Assembly: GCA_964610315.1 (NCBI GenBank) | Contig: CAZSVM010000001.1 | Span: 1 to 64,000, forward strand | Direction of reading: 5' to 3' | Source: JAQVEM01 sp964610315 | Lineage (GTDB): Bacteria; Actinomycetota; Humimicrobiia; Humimicrobiales; Humimicrobiaceae | Length of the DNA stretch: 64,000 bases | Shown: in pieces, positions 7,414-15,828 of the stretch | How the letters are laid out: each line of letters starts with the position of its first letter | How positions within the stretch are numbered: position 1 is the first letter of the stretch | Notes under the pieces: model-generated | The model's database searches: none | The model's input: only the letters and a program-made list of their open reading frames with translations | Told to the model about the DNA's origin: nothing | Translations under genes and position numbers: made by a program

Positions 7414-8736
7414 TCAGTATTTAAATTTAAGATAAATAGGTGTGCCCTTAAAACCAAATTTTTCTCTTATATTATTTTCTATATATTTTTTTAAATTTAC
7501 TCTTCCCTTTACATCCATATTGGAAAAAATCAAAAAAAGGGGCGGCGATGTTTTTAACTGTCTTATAAATTTAACCTTGAACTTTTTACCTTTAAAGTAA
7601 ATGCCCTCCCCTTCTCTATCCAGATCTTTAAAAAAGTTAGTAAGCTTGCTTTCCGGGATTTTTTTACTTCTTTCTTCAATTAACAAATCAATCATTTTTA
7701 TAATATTTTTTACTCCTTCTCCGGTTAACGCACTGACTTTTAAAAAAGGTAAATAACTGGCAAATTTCAGCTTCAGGTTAAACATTTTTATAATACTGTC
7801 CAGTACTTCCTGATCTACTATATCAATTTTATTAAAAATAATACAAATACTCACTCCTTTTTCTATACACATTTCTACTATTTTTATATCTTGATTGGCT
7901 ATCTCTTTGCTGCAGTCAATAAGTATCAAACTTATATCGGAATTTTCTATGGCTTTTATTGTCCGCAGCTCACTGTAATATTCCAGATCTCTTCCTTTTT
8001 TTCTTCTTATTCCCGCCGTATCTATAAATTTATAAATTTTATCATTTATCTTTACTATACTATCGATGCTGTCTCTTGTGGTCCCCTCTACTTCATCAAC
8101 TATTGTTCTTTCGTCTCTTATTATAACATTAAATAATGTCGACTTGCCCGCATTAGGCCTCCCCAGAATGCAAATGCCGGGTACAGACTCTTCCCGGTAT
8201 TCTTCCTTATCCGATGAATAATCTTTGAATTTTGAAACTAATTCATCTAATAGATCTCCTATATTTTTGCCATGCAATGCGGATATTTTAACCGGATATC
8301 CAAAACCAAACTTTAGATAATCTTCGATGTAGTAATCACCTATTTGGTCGTCATATTTATTTCCGATAAAAATTATTTCCTTGTCCGTTTTCCTTAAAAT
8401 TGCTGCTATCTCTTCATCCAGCGGTGATACAGGCTGCCTTAAATCTACCATAAAAATAATAATATCGGATTCATCTATTGCCTTTTTAGTTTGTAGAAAT
8501 ACCTGAATATCTATATTCTGTTTCGGCTTTAAATCTATTCCGCCCGTATCCAGTAAATAAAAAATTTTACCATTCCAGTCGGCCTTATAATACTTACGGT
8601 CACGGGTAATCATAGGTTCCTTATGTACTATAGCTTCTCTTATCCCGCATATTCTATTAATCAGAGTGGATTTTCCTACATTTGGTTTTCCTACCACTGC
8701 AATTTTTGGCATATTTATCTTAATGGATCCCTTCAT
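7414..8736 (-). CDS. der: Ribosome biogenesis GTPase Der
   Basis: A 440-residue double GTPase (EngA) needed for 50S subunit assembly. The first G domain starts with GKPNVGKST at 16-24 and the second with GRPNAGKST at 192-200. Each has its switch motif (DTGG, DTAG) and an NK-D type guanine motif (GNKYDD, FNKIDI). A KH-like C-terminal domain follows (about 355-440). The chosen ATG at 8736 has AAAGG about 5 bases upstream; an internal ATG at codon 9 is a less likely alternative. The cmk-der association is typical of Actinomycetota, although here three genes separate them. Confidence 0.96.
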   Translation of the reverse strand: MKGSIKINMPKIAVVGKPNVGKSTLINRICGIREAIVHKEPMITRDRKYYKADWNGKIFYLLDTGGIDLKPKQNIDIQVFLQTKKAIDESDIIIFMVDLRQPVSPLDEEIAAILRKTDKEIIFIGNKYDDQIGDYYIEDYLKFGFGYPVKISALHGKNIGDLLDELVSKFKDYSSDKEEYREESVPGICILGRPNAGKSTLFNVIIRDERTIVDEVEGTTRDSIDSIVKINDKIYKFIDTAGIRRKKGRDLEYYSELRTIKAIENSDISLILIDCSKEIANQDIKIVEMCIEKGVSICIIFNKIDIVDQEVLDSIIKMFNLKLKFASYLPFLKVSALTGEGVKNIIKMIDLLIEERSKKIPESKLTNFFKDLDREGEGIYFKGKKFKVKFIRQLKTSPPLFLIFSNMDVKGRVNLKKYIENNIREKFGFKGTPIYLKFKY

Positions 8737-8772
8737 GACACCTTTATTTTCCCGGTTATTTTAAACTTATCT

Positions 8773-9888
8773 CTAAACTATTTCTCTTATAAAACTAAAA
8801 CCGTCCTCCGGTATTATTTTTATATTTCTATCAATTTTTTCAAAATCCTGTTTTTTATAATTATCTATGGTTAAATTTTCTTCATTGAATATGCTGTTCG
8901 GAATAAGTATTTTACCATACATATGCATATTTTCTTTTTTTAAATTGGAAATTATATCTCTGCCGCTTAAAAGCCCGGTTATCTTAATATTTCCGCCCAG
9001 AAATTTGTTTACTACTTTCAGTATTTTTAAAAAGGATACTATTTCTTTCCCCCTATCGCCAAGTTTTTTCAGAACAATACCAAGAGCATTCTCAATTACG
9101 ATTTTTCCATATTCCGAGGTTACCAGCAATATTTCTCTCTTATAATTTTTTATCCCGCCCAAAATTCTACTGCTGATATAGTCGTTTTTTAGAAAATCCT
9201 TGATCTGTTTTAAAAAATGTATACTTTTTCCTATGCCATTTTCAATCTGGTAAAAGTTTTTATAGTATTCGTAACCGGGAAAACTAATCCCGGCCAGAAT
9301 ATAAAACTCATCGGATAAATAAATAATATCAGTTTTTTTTAATGATTTATAACTCTCTTTAAAATTATTTATATCATTTATAACTTCTATGGCACCCTTT
9401 TTATGATAAGGTTCTAAATTTTGATTACTATTGTACTTTGTAATTCCTACCGGAACGATACCTATAGATAGTATATTTTTATAATTCTTTATTAAAGCAA
9501 AAAGGGTATTTTCCAGACTGCCGCTATCATTTATATCCGGGCATAAAACTATCTGTATATTCGTTTTAATGCCATTTTCGTCCAAAAACTTAAGGTTTTC
9601 CAGTCCACACATAGTCTTTTTATTTCCAAAAATAATTTCTCTTATGTTTTCATTCACACTGTGTACAGAAATATAAAGAGGTTCCAATCTATATTTTACT
9701 ATATTATCCAAATCTTCTTTTTTGACATTGGTGAGGGTTATGAAATTACTGTACATATAGGAAAGCAAATAATCGTCGTCTTTTATGTATAAAGAAGATC
9801 GTAAATTTCCGGGAAGCTGTTTGATAAAACAAAAAATACAATCGTTTTTGCAGGTTTTAATTCTTTTTGGTATTTTATAACTTTTCAA
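8773..9888 (-). CDS. DUF512-type radical SAM protein lacking the PDZ domain
   Basis: A 371-residue protein resembling the DUF512 family of putative FeS/radical SAM enzymes. Cys13, Cys17 and Cys20 form CX3CX2C (CKNDCIFC), followed by FIKQLPGNLRSSLYIKDDDY, LEPLYISVHS and IGIVPVGITKY, which are family hallmarks. Typical members carry an N-terminal PDZ-like domain of roughly 70 residues. Here the protein begins only 12 residues before the first cysteine, and its start codon lies inside the 3' end of ispH (14-base overlap), so there is no room for that domain. Function is unknown. It sits between ispH and der. Confidence 0.78.
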   Translation of the reverse strand: MKSYKIPKRIKTCKNDCIFCFIKQLPGNLRSSLYIKDDDYLLSYMYSNFITLTNVKKEDLDNIVKYRLEPLYISVHSVNENIREIIFGNKKTMCGLENLKFLDENGIKTNIQIVLCPDINDSGSLENTLFALIKNYKNILSIGIVPVGITKYNSNQNLEPYHKKGAIEVINDINNFKESYKSLKKTDIIYLSDEFYILAGISFPGYEYYKNFYQIENGIGKSIHFLKQIKDFLKNDYISSRILGGIKNYKREILLVTSEYGKIVIENALGIVLKKLGDRGKEIVSFLKILKVVNKFLGGNIKITGLLSGRDIISNLKKENMHMYGKILIPNSIFNEENLTIDNYKKQDFEKIDRNIKIIPEDGFSFIREIV

Positions 9889-10726
9889 TAGTTTCTTTTA
9901 CATCGATTATATCTTTTACTGGGGTAGAAGCACCGCCGCTTATACCCACTCTTTTTTTATCTCTGAACCACTCCGGCTTAATTTCCCAGTAGCTTTCAAT
10001 GTGGTAGGCTGAATTATTGATTCTTTCTGATATCTCCATAAGGTGCCTGGTGTTTGCGCTGTTTTTACCGCCTACTATAATCATTATATCAACATTTTCT
10101 GCCAGTTTTGCGGTTGATGCTTGTCTCTTCCTGGTAGTATCGCATATAGTGTTATATATAATCAATTCTTTAGTCTTTTCCAGCAATTTATTGGTAATGA
10201 GGGAAAGTTTTTCTTTGGTCTGGGTAGTCTGAACCACTACTCCAATCTTTTTCTTATCAATCAATTTCTCTAAATCTTTTTCATTTTCTATTACCATATA
10301 GTTTTTATTTAATATATAACCTTTTATCCCCTGCACCTCGGGGTGATTTTTATTTCCGATTATAACTACAAAATATCCAGCTTTAGCCAGAGATTCAGCT
10401 CTTGCCTGGGCTTTTTTTACAAAAGGACAGGTGGCATCAATAATTTCCACTTCTTTTTTTTCTCTAATTTCATTTATTAAATGGGGTGACATACCATGAG
10501 ATCTTATGATAAATATACCGTCATTATCCATTTCTTCTATATCTTTAGCTGAAATCAAACCCTTTTTTAATAGTTCCTCAGTAACCCCCGGATTATTGAT
10601 AAGGGAGCCGAGGGTAAAAATTTTTTTATTTTTGCCGTGATGCTTCTTAATTGTTTCTTCAGTTAATTTTAAAGCTCTTTTTACACCAAAACAGTATCCC
10701 GAGTACTCCGCAATTTTTATTTCCAT
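9875..10726 (-). CDS. ispH: 4-hydroxy-3-methylbut-2-enyl diphosphate reductase
   Basis: A 283-residue iron-sulfur enzyme (LytB) that performs the last step of the MEP pathway, making IPP and DMAPP. The three cluster-binding cysteines are present: Cys12 in SGYCFGVKRAL, one in DATCPFVKKAQ near 96-106 and one in NTICDTTRKRQ near 190-200. HGMSPH and the substrate-contact motif SGGASTP near the C-terminus are also present. It overlaps the DUF512 gene by 14 bases. With ispA at 39955 it shows that isoprenoids are made by the MEP route. Confidence 0.96.
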   Translation of the reverse strand: MEIKIAEYSGYCFGVKRALKLTEETIKKHHGKNKKIFTLGSLINNPGVTEELLKKGLISAKDIEEMDNDGIFIIRSHGMSPHLINEIREKKEVEIIDATCPFVKKAQARAESLAKAGYFVVIIGNKNHPEVQGIKGYILNKNYMVIENEKDLEKLIDKKKIGVVVQTTQTKEKLSLITNKLLEKTKELIIYNTICDTTRKRQASTAKLAENVDIMIIVGGKNSANTRHLMEISERINNSAYHIESYWEIKPEWFRDKKRVGISGGASTPVKDIIDVKETIEKL

Positions 10727-10763
10727 ATATACTTCAAATCCCTTATACTGATATATTTGTTAT

Positions 10764-11411
10764 TTATTTTATTCTACTGTATATTCTTCCTATTTCTTCC
10801 ATGGTTTTGTCTACTACTATACTAACTGCTTCCTTCTTATCATGCTTTTTTAATATATCCCTTATATCTATCAGATTTCCAGCAATTAGTTTTATTTTGG
10901 GAAAAAACAATCTTTTATGAGGCTTCTGGATTATTTTATTAGCTCCGCTAATGGCCACAGGCAAAATGGAAGTTTTGCTGTATACCGAAATATAACCTAT
11001 TCCCTTTTTCCCTTTTCTTAAAATACCATCCGTAGATCTGGTCCCTTCCGGAAACAGACCTAAAGCATTTTCTTTTTTTAAAATTTCAAAGGAGGTTTTA
11101 AATGCTTTTCTATCGATAGTTTGGCGGTTTACCGGAAAGGCATTTAAAAAAGTTACCAGCGAAGATAAAAACTTACTATTATATAACTCTTTTTTTGCCA
11201 TGAAATAAATGCATCTGGGAATAAATGCCCCAATTATTACCGGATCAATATAGCTTATATGGTTGGAGCATATTATCAGTCCGCCCTTCCTGGGTACTTT
11301 ATCCATATCTATCTTTTCTACTCTATACAGCAGGTAAAATATAACTCTTAAAATAAATTTTATTATTCCGTATAAAATAAAATAGTATTTACTATGTTTT
11401 ATCTTTAACAT
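10764..11411 (-). CDS. plsC: 1-acyl-sn-glycerol-3-phosphate acyltransferase
   Basis: A 215-residue membrane-associated acyltransferase that converts lysophosphatidic acid to phosphatidic acid. A hydrophobic N-terminal helix (about 10-29) is followed by the catalytic NHXXXXD motif with His51 and Asp56 (NHISYID) and by LFPEGTRS. It overlaps the 3' end of cmk by 20 bases, and cmk-plsC coupling is common in bacteria. Chain-length specificity cannot be read from the sequence. Confidence 0.92.
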   Translation of the reverse strand: MLKIKHSKYYFILYGIIKFILRVIFYLLYRVEKIDMDKVPRKGGLIICSNHISYIDPVIIGAFIPRCIYFMAKKELYNSKFLSSLVTFLNAFPVNRQTIDRKAFKTSFEILKKENALGLFPEGTRSTDGILRKGKKGIGYISVYSKTSILPVAISGANKIIQKPHKRLFFPKIKLIAGNLIDIRDILKKHDKKEAVSIVVDKTMEEIGRIYSRIK

Positions 11412-12090
11412 TTGTCCTTTCCAAATATAATTTCTTAATTTTATCCACCACTTCTCTTATGGATAATTTGGTGGTATCGATTATAATTCCATTTTGAGGT
11501 ATTACCAGAGGACTGTCCTTCCTGCTGCTGTCAATCTTATCTCTGCTGGTAATTTCTTTTTCAATCGTATTTCTTTTTAACAGCTGGCCCTTTTTTCTGA
11601 CCTGCAAATCCCTCCTCTTTATTCTTTCTTCGAGACTGGCCGTTAGATATATTTTCAATGTGGCATCAGGACAAACTACACTTCCTGTATCTCTGCCTTC
11701 AAGGATGGCATTGCCGCCTTCTATAAATTTCCTTTGCAGGCTTACCAGATATTTTCTTACACCGGATAATCTGGAGATAATGGAAACTGCAGCTCCCACT
11801 TCCTTACTTCTGATATCATTGGTAACATCTGCTCCATTTATCTTAATGGCGGTATATTTGTCTTCATCCATCGAACCGCTGTCTAACTCAAGCTTAATTT
11901 TTCGGGTTAGCTTCAAGATAGATTTTTCATCATTATAATCTATCCCGCTCCTGATAACTGCCAGAGTTATTGCCCTGTACATAGCACCGGTATCGATATA
12001 TTTTAATCTTAATTCTCTTGCCAAAATTTTGGCTATTGTACTTTTTCCGCTCCCCGCAGGACCATCTATAGTAATAATATTTTCAATCAT
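11392..12090 (-). CDS. cmk: Cytidylate kinase
   Basis: A 232-residue kinase that phosphorylates CMP and dCMP. The P-loop GPAGSGKST lies at 10-18, with YIDTGAMYRA (about 35-44), the GRDTGSVVCPDA nucleotide-binding segment and the RRDLQVRKKG lid region. Its length is typical. It lies between aroA (53 bases upstream) and plsC (20-base overlap) in one run of genes. Confidence 0.95.
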   Translation of the reverse strand: MIENIITIDGPAGSGKSTIAKILARELRLKYIDTGAMYRAITLAVIRSGIDYNDEKSILKLTRKIKLELDSGSMDEDKYTAIKINGADVTNDIRSKEVGAAVSIISRLSGVRKYLVSLQRKFIEGGNAILEGRDTGSVVCPDATLKIYLTASLEERIKRRDLQVRKKGQLLKRNTIEKEITSRDKIDSSRKDSPLVIPQNGIIIDTTKLSIREVVDKIKKLYLERTNVKDKT

Positions 12091-12143
12091 TATTTATGTG
12101 CTATATTTATCCCCTAAATTTACTTTCTAATAAATTTAATTTT

Positions 12144-13430
12144 TTAACTGAGAACTTTTTTTAAATTATATTTAAAACCGGGAAAAGATGTGTTTATACA
12201 ATCCGAATCAAGAACGGTTACACTTCCGGCAGACCGTAAAGCAAGTATGGAAAGGGACATAGCAATTCGGTGATCACCAAAGCTATCCACTATTCCTTCA
12301 CCGGTCCGGAAATTTGAATCTCCCTTTATTATCATTCCATCTTCTTTTTCTTCGATATCGACATTTAATTTTCTAAACTGGCTCACAATGGATTTTATTC
12401 TGTCGCTTTCTTTATATCTAAGTTCCCCGGCACCTTTAATAATGGTATTACCTTCAGCAAAGGCTGCAGCCACACATAATACCGGCACCTCATCAATTAA
12501 AACCGGAATTTTTTCTTTCTCTATCTCTATGGATTTCAATTTACTGGAATAAATTTCAATATCTGCCACCGGTTCATTATTAACCATTCTTTTGTTGTTA
12601 ATAATTATTTTACCGCCCATTTTCTTTAAAACTTCTATAATATAACTCCTGGTTGGATTTATACCCGCATCTTTAATTGTGGTATGAGAATTTTTTAAAA
12701 TTATAGTAGCAACCATAAAATAAGCTGCTGAAGAAATATCCCCCGGTATATAAATTTTTCTGGCATTTAATTTTCTACCTGGTGTTAATTTTACATATTT
12801 ACCGTTATAGCAGATATCTGCTCCAAAATATTCCAGCATTCTTTCGGTATGATCCCTGGAAATTTGAGGTGAATTTATTTCGGTAATACCTCTAGCATTA
12901 AGTGCGGCCAGAAGTATACAGGATTTAATCTGAGCGCTTGGTACCTCAAGTTCAAATTTTTGTCCTTTAAGATCAGGATTTCCAAATATTACCAGGGGTG
13001 CTTTTGAATTATTTTCCCTTCCATAAACTTTTGCGCCCATTTCGGTTAGTGGTTTTATTACTCTATCCATAGGCCTGCTGTTTATTGATTTATCACCGCT
13101 TAATACGGACATAAAACCAGTAGCAGATAAAACGCCGCTCATTATTCTAATGGTTGTCCCTGAATTTCCAACATTCAGTATTTCATCAGGCTCTTTGAAG
13201 TTTTCAATTCCTCTGCCGTAAACTATTAAATTACCGTTTATTTTTTCTACTTTTACCCCTAACTTTTCCAGAATATCCAGAGTTCTTATACAGTCCTGGC
13301 AAAAAAGAAAATTCTCTATTACAACATTATCATCTACCATGGAAGATATGATTATACTTCGGTGAGAGATTGATTTATCTCCAGGAATTTTTAGTTCGCC
13401 TTTTATACTTTTGGTTCCGCGTATTTCCAT
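12144..13430 (-). CDS. aroA: 3-phosphoshikimate 1-carboxyvinyltransferase (EPSP synthase)
   Basis: A 428-residue shikimate pathway enzyme joining PEP and shikimate-3-phosphate. It has PGDKSISHRSI near 16-26, LNVGNSGTTIR near 85-95, the Ser-rich SAQIKSCILLAAL substrate site, IDEVPVLCVAAA and the C-terminal FGDHRIAMS. Its start is one base beyond the tyrA stop, so the two are tightly coupled. The proximal shikimate genes are about 34 kb away in the same orientation. Confidence 0.96.
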   Translation of the reverse strand: MEIRGTKSIKGELKIPGDKSISHRSIIISSMVDDNVVIENFLFCQDCIRTLDILEKLGVKVEKINGNLIVYGRGIENFKEPDEILNVGNSGTTIRIMSGVLSATGFMSVLSGDKSINSRPMDRVIKPLTEMGAKVYGRENNSKAPLVIFGNPDLKGQKFELEVPSAQIKSCILLAALNARGITEINSPQISRDHTERMLEYFGADICYNGKYVKLTPGRKLNARKIYIPGDISSAAYFMVATIILKNSHTTIKDAGINPTRSYIIEVLKKMGGKIIINNKRMVNNEPVADIEIYSSKLKSIEIEKEKIPVLIDEVPVLCVAAAFAEGNTIIKGAGELRYKESDRIKSIVSQFRKLNVDIEEKEDGMIIKGDSNFRTGEGIVDSFGDHRIAMSLSILALRSAGSVTVLDSDCINTSFPGFKYNLKKVLS

Positions 13431-13431
13431 T

Positions 13432-14553
13432 TTACTCGCCCAGTACTTTTTTTACACTAACTTCATAACCGGCTTTTTCTATTGCTTCTTTTGTAATACG
13501 GCCTGCGTCTTCACCCTGAACCAATACTTTAAGGATTCCACCGCCGCTGAATTCGGTCGAATGGAAAATAGATATATCCTCGATATTAATTCCATGTGAA
13601 CTTATGGCTAGTGTTATTTCGCTCAAGACACCTGCCTTGTCAGGTACGGCTACTCTGATTTCATACAGATTAGATATGTCTTTCTCTACGTATTTAGGCA
13701 GGTTAATCCTTGCCTCCTGTGCTTTCATATAGTGCTTTTTTATTGATTCGGAATCATTTTTCCGCAGACTGGTTTTAAATCTGTTTAGATATTCTATATA
13801 ACTGTCTATTGATTTTATTAACTTATCCTTATTCTCCAGACTTATATCCAGCCACATCTTGGTATTGGCTGCTGCAATTCTGGTCATATCTCTGAATCCG
13901 CCCGCACAAAGTTTGAATAAATTTTTCATATTCTTCTGTTTGTCATCTATCATATCCACTAAATTTGTGGATAGGATATGCGGCAGGTGGCTTATCAAAG
14001 CTACGTTTTCATCATGTTCCCTGGGATCTATGGAAATTACTTTCGCCCCGATTTTTGTAAGCAGAGAATGTAATGTAATCAGGGGTTCGGATATGGTGGT
14101 ATCTGTTGGTGTAAGGATATAAAAAGTATTTCTAAATAAATCCGGAGTAGCACCCAGTATACCTTCATTTTCCGAGCCGGCCATAGGATGGCCTCCTATG
14201 AAAAATACTCCTTCCGGTAATATTTCGCTGACACTTTTGACTATTTTTTCCTTGGCGCTTCCTACATCTGTAATAATTGCTCCTTTCTTTAAATAATTCT
14301 TTATGTGGTTTACCACCCCTACTATTTTACTGATGGGAGTTGCTATTATTATTAAATCAGCGTCGGATACAGCTTCTTTGTAACTGCCGGCCATGACATC
14401 GATTATATTCCTATATCTGGCTATGTTCATGGACTCGCCTTTAATGTCATAACCGCTTATAATAAAATCCTTATTGGCATTCTTTAAAGATAAAGCCAAT
14501 GAACCGCCTATAAGCCCCAGTCCTATTACAGCTATTTTTTTAATATCTTTCAT
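13432..14553 (-). CDS. tyrA: Prephenate dehydrogenase with C-terminal ACT domain
   Basis: A 373-residue NAD(P)-dependent enzyme of tyrosine synthesis that oxidatively decarboxylates prephenate to 4-hydroxyphenylpyruvate. The Rossmann motif IGLGLIGGSLALSL spans about 9-22. The catalytic regions IGGHPMAGSENEGI, REHDENVALISHLPH and CAGGFRDMTRIA follow. A C-terminal ACT domain (about 297-365, YEIRVAVPDKAGVLSEITLA) suggests amino-acid feedback control. It leads the run tyrA-aroA-cmk-plsC-ispH-DUF512-der-gpsA. The AT-rich region before it (14554-14748) shows no convincing promoter. Confidence 0.94.
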   Translation of the reverse strand: MKDIKKIAVIGLGLIGGSLALSLKNANKDFIISGYDIKGESMNIARYRNIIDVMAGSYKEAVSDADLIIIATPISKIVGVVNHIKNYLKKGAIITDVGSAKEKIVKSVSEILPEGVFFIGGHPMAGSENEGILGATPDLFRNTFYILTPTDTTISEPLITLHSLLTKIGAKVISIDPREHDENVALISHLPHILSTNLVDMIDDKQKNMKNLFKLCAGGFRDMTRIAAANTKMWLDISLENKDKLIKSIDSYIEYLNRFKTSLRKNDSESIKKHYMKAQEARINLPKYVEKDISNLYEIRVAVPDKAGVLSEITLAISSHGINIEDISIFHSTEFSGGGILKVLVQGEDAGRITKEAIEKAGYEVSVKKVLGE

Positions 14554-14748
14554 CTCAAACCTTAAATCAAATAATTAACATTTTTAATATTAAAGAAATA
14601 TCCTAATAATATATAAAAATTATTATATTTTGTGAACCATAATTTATATTCTTTTCCTAATTATTTTACTATAGATTTGTTTTTTATTAACCATAAAAAA
14701 ATATTAAAAATTTTTTACCCGTTTTACATAAATTTTGTCTCTAATCTA

Positions 14749-14779
14749 TTGACATCACTTTTTAATTTTGATATGGTTT
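14749..14779 (+). promoter_or_regulatory. Plus-strand promoter of the structured RNA
   Basis: A perfect -35 hexamer TTGACA (14749-14754) precedes TGATATGGT (14771-14779), an extended -10 element (TG, one base, TATGGT) at a 19-base spacing. The predicted start, about seven bases later, coincides with the first base of the closing stem at 14786. That agreement supports both calls. The spacing is longer than the ideal 17, which the extended -10 could compensate for. Confidence 0.65.
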
Positions 14780-14785
14780 AGACAT

Positions 14786-14952
14786 CTTAGAACAGGAGGC
14801 AACTTTCAGAAATAACTAAGGTTTTTATTCGAAAGAATAAAAGTAGTAAGTTAATAATCTGAAAAGTCCCTAAGAAAAGTTCTAAGATATGCCCCGAGAT
14901 TTTGAGTAGTCTAAGGCGCTAGCTATGACAAAAGATAACTCGGGGTTTTTTT
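14786..14952 (+). ncRNA. Structured small RNA of unrecognised family
   Basis: About 167 bases on the plus strand, opposite to every gene in the window. A perfect 10-bp closing stem joins ATCTTAGAAC (14786-14795) to GTTCTAAGAT (14879-14888). Inside are a purine-rich strand AGGAGGCAA facing TCCCTAAGAAAA, a stem CTTTCAGA (14805-14812) with TCTGAAAAG (14858-14866, one bulge), TAACT/AGTTA, and an 8-bp hairpin 14823-14842 capped by GAAA. A terminator follows directly. There is no downstream plus-strand gene, so this is not a leader, and no convincing reading frame. The closing stem, bubble and apical arm recall 6S RNA, but it is shorter than usual. It does not match SRP RNA, tmRNA, RNase P RNA or the riboswitches I can recall. 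Confidence 0.65.
14892..14952 (+). terminator. Rho-independent terminator of the plus-strand RNA
   Basis: CCCCGAG (14892-14898) pairs with CTCGGGG (14939-14945) and is followed by seven T residues (14946-14952). The 40-base loop is unusually long and can form inner pairs (TTTTG with CAAAA; GTC with GAC), so it may be a functional domain as well as a terminator. The rest of the gap to the next gene (14953-15023) is AT-rich with nothing recognised. Confidence 0.75.
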
Positions 14953-15023
14953 ATCTCCAGATTTTTTATAGATTAAATATATAATATTTTTTTAGCCGAT
15001 TTCTACTATTTTGCATTCCATTT

Positions 15024-15776
15024 TTACACCTTGTGGTTATCGCTACTGTAATCAATTTTTTTAGGCTTTAAGATATAAATTAGGACCATACTCACAGCTG
15101 CAAATATAAATATCAATATCTCTGTTAGTAAGACTCCAAATTTATAATTAATATAAACGGAAGTAAAATCTATTATCATATGATAAATTATAGCAATTAT
15201 TATGAAGTAATATTTTCTTTTTATAAAAGCATACATTACTAAGACCGATAGCGATATTTGAATAGCAATGGCAAAAATTCTTTCCAGTGCACCGATCAGG
15301 GGAGTATACCAGGCTATATTGGATAATTGCAGCAGTGCGGCTCCCGGTAAAATATCAGGGAAAAATTTATAAACTATAAAGCTTATCAAAACCGACATAC
15401 CAACAAAAATCATTGACTCGCCGCCTCCGCCATGTCCAATTCCGTACATAATTCCCTTTTCATAGCTTCTTTGCTTAATAATTGCTCCAAACGCTATTAC
15501 TCTTACTCCTTCTTCAAACAGGCCGGCGGTAAATGATGCGAACAAACCTATCAGTATAACAGCTATGTCCCCTCTGAAATTATTTGAAATCACTGAAGTA
15601 AAAATATTGTTTAAAGGGATCCTCACCAGGGAACTTAAAAATAATATCATTCCCAGAAAGAATATTGCCCAGGAAACTTTATATTTCTTCCACAGGTAAA
15701 CAGCCAGTATGATAGGTACACTTATCTCTACAATAATCGATATTACGTAAGAAAGGTCCAGTAAGGTATTATTCAT
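15024..15776 (-). CDS. YhfC-family intramembrane protein
   Basis: A 250-residue integral membrane protein with about seven hydrophobic helices. EEGVR at 88-92 and GIGHGGGGES at 112-121 are the conserved polar residues of the YhfC family, which resembles glutamic-type intramembrane peptidases. Its peptidase activity is inferred from family similarity and its substrate is unknown. It lies 52 bases after the GGDEF/HD-GYP receptor gene and may be cotranscribed with it. AGGGG lies upstream of the ATG. Confidence 0.75.
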   Translation of the reverse strand: MNNTLLDLSYVISIIVEISVPIILAVYLWKKYKVSWAIFFLGMILFLSSLVRIPLNNIFTSVISNNFRGDIAVILIGLFASFTAGLFEEGVRVIAFGAIIKQRSYEKGIMYGIGHGGGGESMIFVGMSVLISFIVYKFFPDILPGAALLQLSNIAWYTPLIGALERIFAIAIQISLSVLVMYAFIKRKYYFIIIAIIYHMIIDFTSVYINYKFGVLLTEILIFIFAAVSMVLIYILKPKKIDYSSDNHKV

Positions 15777-15828
15777 TTCTAAATGCCCCTACTTTATAAA
15801 ATAATGAAGTAATTAACACTTATTATAA

